From NCBI RefSeq assembly GCF_010682065.1, contig NZ_JAAGWG010000036.1:1-39061 (forward strand): 39,061 nt of DNA, in the 5' to 3' direction. Positions 35,613 through 39,061 of this stretch are shown piece after piece. Position 1 is the first letter of the stretch; every line of letters starts with the position of its first letter. The DNA comes from Blastococcus saxobsidens. GTDB lineage: Bacteria; Actinomycetota; Actinomycetes; Mycobacteriales; Geodermatophilaceae. Position numbers and translations under genes: made by a program. A model generated the notes under the pieces. It saw only the letters and a program-made list of their open reading frames with translations, was not told the origin of the DNA and searched no databases.

Positions 35613-36377
35613 ATGGGCATGAGTGACGAGGAGATGGTTCGGCTCCGCGATGCCCTACAGTTTGTCGACCCCGATTCGACCTACTTCGCCCTCACGTTCA
35701 CGGCTTCCGATGATGGCCGCATCGAGTGGTCAATGGAGACCGGTCTAGTGGGTGCCGGGTCCAAGCCCTACTGGGAATTGCGGGCCCCCGTGCCCGTGCG
35801 TGCTGAAGTGATGCGACGCATTTGGATCGATCTAGGGCAAACGTGCGTCGTTGTGAACGATAATGAGACGCTCTTCTACTTTCTGCGACTCGGTGGTAAC
35901 GGACTGATCGAAGAGTCGATAGCCAAGCGGCGGTTTCCTCAGTTCTTTGACCCTGTGGAATGCGTCCCGACATGGTGGGGTGTCCGTCAAGCTCACACTC
36001 TTCCCTCCAAGGCCTTACAGCATGCGCCTACGCGCAAGTTGCGGATGGAGGTACTGAGACGCGATGACTTTCGTTGCCGCTCTTGCGGTCGTCGGGCATC
36101 GGACTACGTGGACATCGAACTACACGTGCATCACATCTTGCCGCACGGAAAGGGTGGCTTAACCGAGGCGGGTAACCTCATCACCTTGTGTCACACGTGT
36201 CATCAAGGTCTCGATCCCCATCTTGAGTTGAAACTGTTCGAGATGGTTCCTGGGGGAATTCCCGGGCCTGATGTAGATATTGAACGTGATGCTGAAGACT
36301 ACAGGCGAGGGGTGAAAAACTACCGGATCATTTCGGAGCGCCAGATTGAGATGTTGAGGTTGCGACGGAAGGCGTGA
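35613..36377 (+). CDS. HNH endonuclease of the island
   Basis: A 254-residue protein. The N-terminal 140 residues are unknown: a compact alpha/beta region with FALTFTASDDGRIEWSME and ETLFYFLRLGGNG. Residues 143-205 are a McrA-like HNH nuclease: CRSC (155-158), LHVHHILP with catalytic His around 173-174, GNLITLC with Asn188, and CHTCH (193-197), giving a Cys4 zinc knuckle. A charged tail follows. ATG at 35613; AGGAGG lies 10 nt upstream. GC is near 51% in the last 120 nt counted, against about 73% in a flanking line. Same strand as the ATPase, likely the cutting partner. Confidence 0.82.
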   Translation: MGMSDEEMVRLRDALQFVDPDSTYFALTFTASDDGRIEWSMETGLVGAGSKPYWELRAPVPVRAEVMRRIWIDLGQTCVVVNDNETLFYFLRLGGNGLIEESIAKRRFPQFFDPVECVPTWWGVRQAHTLPSKALQHAPTRKLRMEVLRRDDFRCRSCGRRASDYVDIELHVHHILPHGKGGLTEAGNLITLCHTCHQGLDPHLELKLFEMVPGGIPGPDVDIERDAEDYRRGVKNYRIISERQIEMLRLRRKA

Positions 36378-36403
36378 TCTCCATCTGAGATCCAAGAAGG
36401 CTT

Positions 36404-36807
36404 CTAAGCCAAGGCGTCGCGCACGACAGTCAGGTCGGCGACCAGGGCGGCGTAGGCGGCGTCGCGTGCCTCGTCCGGCGTGCGCAGGATCGCCGAGGGG
36501 TGGGTGGTCGCGAGGATCCAGGTCTGGTGCGGGGCGTCCTCGTCCTGGTCGGCCTCCGGCAGCGCGGCCTCGGCGGCGCGCACGCCGGGCGGGGTCCACG
36601 GCATCAGCTGCCCGTGGTCCCGGGTGATCCGGAACGACGGGGAGATCAGCGACTTCGCCGCCGTCGCGCCGAGCGCCACGACCACCTCGGGCTGCAGGAC
36701 GGCGAACTCCGCCTCCAGCCACGGCCGGCAGGCCCGCAGGTGCTCGGCCCCCGGCGTCTGGTGGATGCGGCGCTTGCCCTTCAGCGTGTGGCCGAAGTGC
36801 TTCACCG
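36404..36807. repeat. Right direct repeat: 3' part of intact udgX
   Basis: This is the copy matching the remnant at 33,758-34,145, in the same orientation. Similarity stops abruptly at 36,807 (left copy 34,145) inside the gene, at the codons around VKH (95-97). It fades beyond the stop codon side. It is therefore the likely recombination segment of the island. Confidence 0.75.
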
Positions 36808-37087
36808 CATTCGTCACGTACGCCGTCGCCCGATCGATCCCGGCGTCGTCGAGCGCCTTGTCCAGCAGCCGCCCCGCCGGGCCGACGAACGGCTCGCCCT
36901 TCCGGTCCTCCTGGTCGCCGGGCTGCTCGCCGACGAACACGACGCGGGCCGTCCCGGGTCCCTCGCCGAAGACGGTCTGCGTCGTGTCCTGCCACAGCTC
37001 GCACGCCCGGCACCCCGCCGCGGCACCGCGCAGCTGCTCCAGGCCGACGCCGGTGGGCGGCTGCGCCACGCCGTTGCGCTCGCTCAT
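36404..37087 (-). CDS. udgX: UdgX-type uracil-DNA glycosylase (covalent)
   Basis: A 227-residue family 4-like uracil-DNA glycosylase. Motif GEQPGDQED (53-61) and HPSAILR (196-202) form the active site, and the insert KRRIH (105-109) defines UdgX, whose His in this loop becomes covalently bound to the abasic DNA. Cys26 and Cys29 (CRAC), Cys120 and possibly His97 would hold the 4Fe-4S cluster. The acidic linker at 170-186 is variable against the left remnant. ATG at 37087 is chosen, at MSERNG. The gene is complete, its 3' part possibly supplied by the island. Confidence 0.88.
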   Translation of the reverse strand: MSERNGVAQPPTGVGLEQLRGAAAGCRACELWQDTTQTVFGEGPGTARVVFVGEQPGDQEDRKGEPFVGPAGRLLDKALDDAGIDRATAYVTNAVKHFGHTLKGKRRIHQTPGAEHLRACRPWLEAEFAVLQPEVVVALGATAAKSLISPSFRITRDHGQLMPWTPPGVRAAEAALPEADQDEDAPHQTWILATTHPSAILRTPDEARDAAYAALVADLTVVRDALA

Positions 37088-37258
37088 GCCTCGATGACAC
37101 CGCACCCGGGCGGCCCCCGCGAGGCGGGCGTCCACCCTCCGTTCACCTGCGTCCGGCAGCGTCCGCGCGGGCGGCGCGCCCACCGCGCGGAACCGGTACG
37201 TCAGAGGTCCTGAGCACCGCTACGGTTTCCGCGACGGACGACGACGGCAGGAGGACAG

Positions 37259-38176
37259 GTGCTCGAGTTCGACGGGCTCCGCAAGAGCTACGGCGCGAAC
37301 CAGGTGCTCGACGACGTCGGCTTCGCCGTGCGGCCGGGCTCGATGTTCGGGTTCTGCGGCTCCAACGGCGCGGGCAAGACCACGACGATGCGCATCGCCA
37401 TGGGACTCGTGATCCCCGACGCCGGCGAGGTGCGCTGGCAAGGCCGCCCGCTGGACCAGCAGACCCGGCGCCGGGTCGGCTACATGCCGGAGGAGCGCGG
37501 GCTCTACCCGAAGATGAAGGTCGGCGAGCAGATCACCTACTTCGCCCGGCTGCACGGCCTGGACGCCGCCGCCGCCGCGCGGGCGTCGGCCGAGTGGGTG
37601 GAGCGGCTGGGGCTCGGTGCCCGCCGCGGCGACGCCGTCGAGAAGCTGTCGCTGGGCAACCAGCAGCGCGTCCAGCTGGCCGCCGCGCTGGTCAGCCGGC
37701 CCGAGGTGCTCATCCTCGACGAGCCGTTCTCCGGCCTGGACCCGGTCGGCGTCGACTCGCTCGCCGAGGCGCTGCTGGGCCAGGTCCGCACCGGCGTCCC
37801 GGTGGTCTTCTCCAGCCACCAGCTGGACCTGGTGGAGCGGTTGTGCGACTCCGTCGGCATCCTCGCCCGGGGCCGCATGGTCGCGACCGGGACCGTCGAG
37901 GAGCTGCGCCGCCGCGAGGCCGGCCGGCTGCTGCGGGTGGTCGTCCCCGACGCCGCCCCCGGCTGGGCCGCCGCGCTGCCGGGTGCCCGCGTCGTCTCCG
38001 AGCAGGCGGGGGACACGCTCCTGGAGCTCGCCGACGGCGCCGACGACCAGGCCGTGCTGGCCGCCGCGCTGCGTACCGGCCGGGTGGCGCACTTCGCCTG
38101 GCGCGAGCCCAGCCTGGTCGAGCTCTTCCGCGGCGCGGTCGCGGCCCCCAGCACCGACGAGGAGGTGGCGGCGTGA
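37259..38176 (+). CDS. ABC exporter ATPase (NatA-like)
   Basis: A 305-residue ATPase of the NatA group (sodium or drug efflux in relatives). Walker A GSNGAGKTT (about 35-43), signature LSLGNQQRVQ (the NatA form of LSGGQ), Walker B VLILDEPFSGLDP and H-loop SSHQLD are present, followed by the ~75-residue C-terminal domain usual for NatA. GTG at 37259 has GGAGG shortly upstream; TACGGT at 37221-37226 may be its -10. Its stop overlaps the permease start by 4 bp. Confidence 0.9.
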   Translation: MLEFDGLRKSYGANQVLDDVGFAVRPGSMFGFCGSNGAGKTTTMRIAMGLVIPDAGEVRWQGRPLDQQTRRRVGYMPEERGLYPKMKVGEQITYFARLHGLDAAAAARASAEWVERLGLGARRGDAVEKLSLGNQQRVQLAAALVSRPEVLILDEPFSGLDPVGVDSLAEALLGQVRTGVPVVFSSHQLDLVERLCDSVGILARGRMVATGTVEELRRREAGRLLRVVVPDAAPGWAAALPGARVVSEQAGDTLLELADGADDQAVLAAALRTGRVAHFAWREPSLVELFRGAVAAPSTDEEVAA

Positions 38177-39061
38177 GCGCGCCGAACAGCACCGGGCGCG
38201 CCCCGGGCAGCAGCGAGCTCGTCCGGCTCGTCGCCGGCCGGGAGATCTCCACGCGGCTGCGGGACAAGAACTTCCTCGTCGGGCTGGGCGTCACCATCCT
38301 GCTGCTGGTCGGGCTGATGGCCTTCCAGATCGCCACGGCGTCCGGCGGCGACGAGGGCCGGCTGGGCATCGTCGGGGACAGCTCCGCGCTCGGCCCCGCC
38401 GTCCAGGCGCAGGGGGAAGCGGTCGGCATCGACGTCACGGTCGTCGAGCTCGACGACGAGGACGCCGCCCGTGCCGCCGTGGAGGCCGAGGACGTCGACG
38501 GCGCGCTGCTGGCGACCGGATCGGCCCCCGAGCTGCTCGTCCTGGACCGCGACTCGACGATGGAGGCGGTGGTGAACGCCGCCGTCGCCGGTGTCGCGGT
38601 CACCGAGCAGCTGGCCGAGGCCGGCGTCGAGCTCACGGCCGTGCCCGAGGTCGAGGTCACCGCGCTGAGCGGCGAGGACGACGCGGCCGAGCAGGAGCAG
38701 GTCCTCGTCGCGATCATCGGCGTCGTCCTGCTCTACGGCCTGCTGATCATGTTCGGCCAGTTCATCGCGCAGGGCGTGGTGGAGGAGAAGTCCAGCCGGG
38801 TCGTCGAGCTGCTGCTCGCGACCATGCGCCCCTGGCAGCTGCTCGCCGGGAAGATCATCGGCCTGGGCGTCCTCGGGCTCGCCCAGATCGTGATCATCGG
38901 CGTCATCAGCGTCGCGGGGGCGCTCGCCTTCGACCTGGTCGCGGTGCCGGGGGACCTCGTCGGCACGGTGATCTCGGTGGTCGCCGGGTTCGTGCTGGGC
39001 TACGCGTTCTACGCGGCGATCTTCGCCATGGCGGCGTCGCTGGTCAGCCGGCAGGAGGACC
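38173..39061 (+). CDS. ABC exporter permease (NatB-like), cut by window end
   Basis: The first 296 residues of an ABC-2 permease; the reading frame stays open to the last base. An N-terminal REISTRLRDKNFLVGLGVTILLLVGLMAF helix is followed by a large extracellular loop (about 55-175, rich in Asp, Glu and Val), then the IIGVVLLYGLLIMFGQFIAQGVVEEKSSRVVELLLATMRP region typical of NatB, and two more helices. GTG at 38173 overlaps the ATPase stop (GTGA). It forms the membrane part of an exporter with that ATPase. The C-terminus lies outside the window. Confidence 0.88.
   Translation, partial: MSAPNSTGRAPGSSELVRLVAGREISTRLRDKNFLVGLGVTILLLVGLMAFQIATASGGDEGRLGIVGDSSALGPAVQAQGEAVGIDVTVVELDDEDAARAAVEAEDVDGALLATGSAPELLVLDRDSTMEAVVNAAVAGVAVTEQLAEAGVELTAVPEVEVTALSGEDDAAEQEQVLVAIIGVVLLYGLLIMFGQFIAQGVVEEKSSRVVELLLATMRPWQLLAGKIIGLGVLGLAQIVIIGVISVAGALAFDLVAVPGDLVGTVISVVAGFVLGYAFYAAIFAMAASLVSRQED

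Larger units (their letters stand above)
34146..36403. mobile_element. Two-gene ATPase-HNH island between udgX 3' repeats
   Basis: A 2.26 kb segment bounded on the left by the truncated udgX copy and on the right by the 3' end of intact udgX. It encodes an ATPase and an HNH nuclease, both plus strand, opposite to udgX. Base composition is lower in GC than the flanks, most clearly in the HNH gene. No integrase, transposase or terminal inverted repeat is seen. The two udgX copies are direct repeats, so recombination between them could remove the segment. I infer horizontal acquisition. Confidence 0.7.

Noticed and set aside
37621..37700. LSLGNQQR instead of LSGGQ as a defective ABC signature
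   Set aside because: This form is usual in the NatA group, so it is not a defect.

Overview
This is a 39 kb, very GC-rich stretch of an actinobacterial chromosome. Gene order and protein families fit Frankiales/Geodermatophilales-type bacteria such as Blastococcus, Modestobacter or Geodermatophilus; that genus-level guess is inference. GTG starts are frequent, many genes overlap by 4 bp (ATGA or GTGA), and several genes begin 6-8 nt after a TANNNT-like -10, as expected for leaderless mRNAs. From memory, the backbone resembles the Mycobacterium tuberculosis Rv0871-Rv0889c neighbourhood: long CspB, DUF2771 lipoprotein, MFS, DUF3027, DUF2530, MarR, SpoU methyltransferase, SepH, SerC and CitA. 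PdxH follows here.

Layout. Positions 1-5.7 kb: EEP phosphodiesterase, nucleotidyltransferase-fold protein, two coupled DUF202 membrane proteins, CspB, DUF2771 lipoprotein coupled to an MFS protein, and DUF3027. 5.7-14.5 kb: DUF2530 and an AzgA-type purine permease diverging from one promoter; MarR plus MFS; an orphan membrane-anchored protein; ThpR; aldo/keto reductase; a thioesterase; and a three-gene ABC exporter/TetR operon with an apparent operator. 14.6-22.7 kb: GGDEF-EAL protein, rRNA/tRNA methyltransferase, YflT-like protein, a heterodimeric ABC exporter and the cell-division protein SepH. 23-29 kb: an S9 peptidase coupled to a circularly permuted ATP-grasp protein, then a hybrid histidine kinase with an extra RsbW-like ATPase domain. 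29-32.3 kb: serC, citA and pdxH; serC and citA are each followed by a related hairpin element. 32.4-39 kb: an MFS exporter, a small foreign-looking island, intact udgX, and a NatA/NatB-type ABC exporter cut off by the window end.

The strongest candidate for something undescribed is the 2.26 kb island at about 34,146-36,403. It holds a P-loop ATPase (Walker A and B, STAND/MNS-like C-terminus) and an HNH endonuclease with a zinc knuckle. GC content drops in the HNH gene (about 51% in its last 120 nt counted, against about 73% in a flanking line). The island lies between two direct copies of the 3' part of udgX: an intact gene on the right and a truncated, frameshifted remnant on the left. This looks like a two-gene nuclease module, plausibly anti-phage, that entered the 3' half of udgX while supplying a replacement gene end. 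No recombinase is visible.
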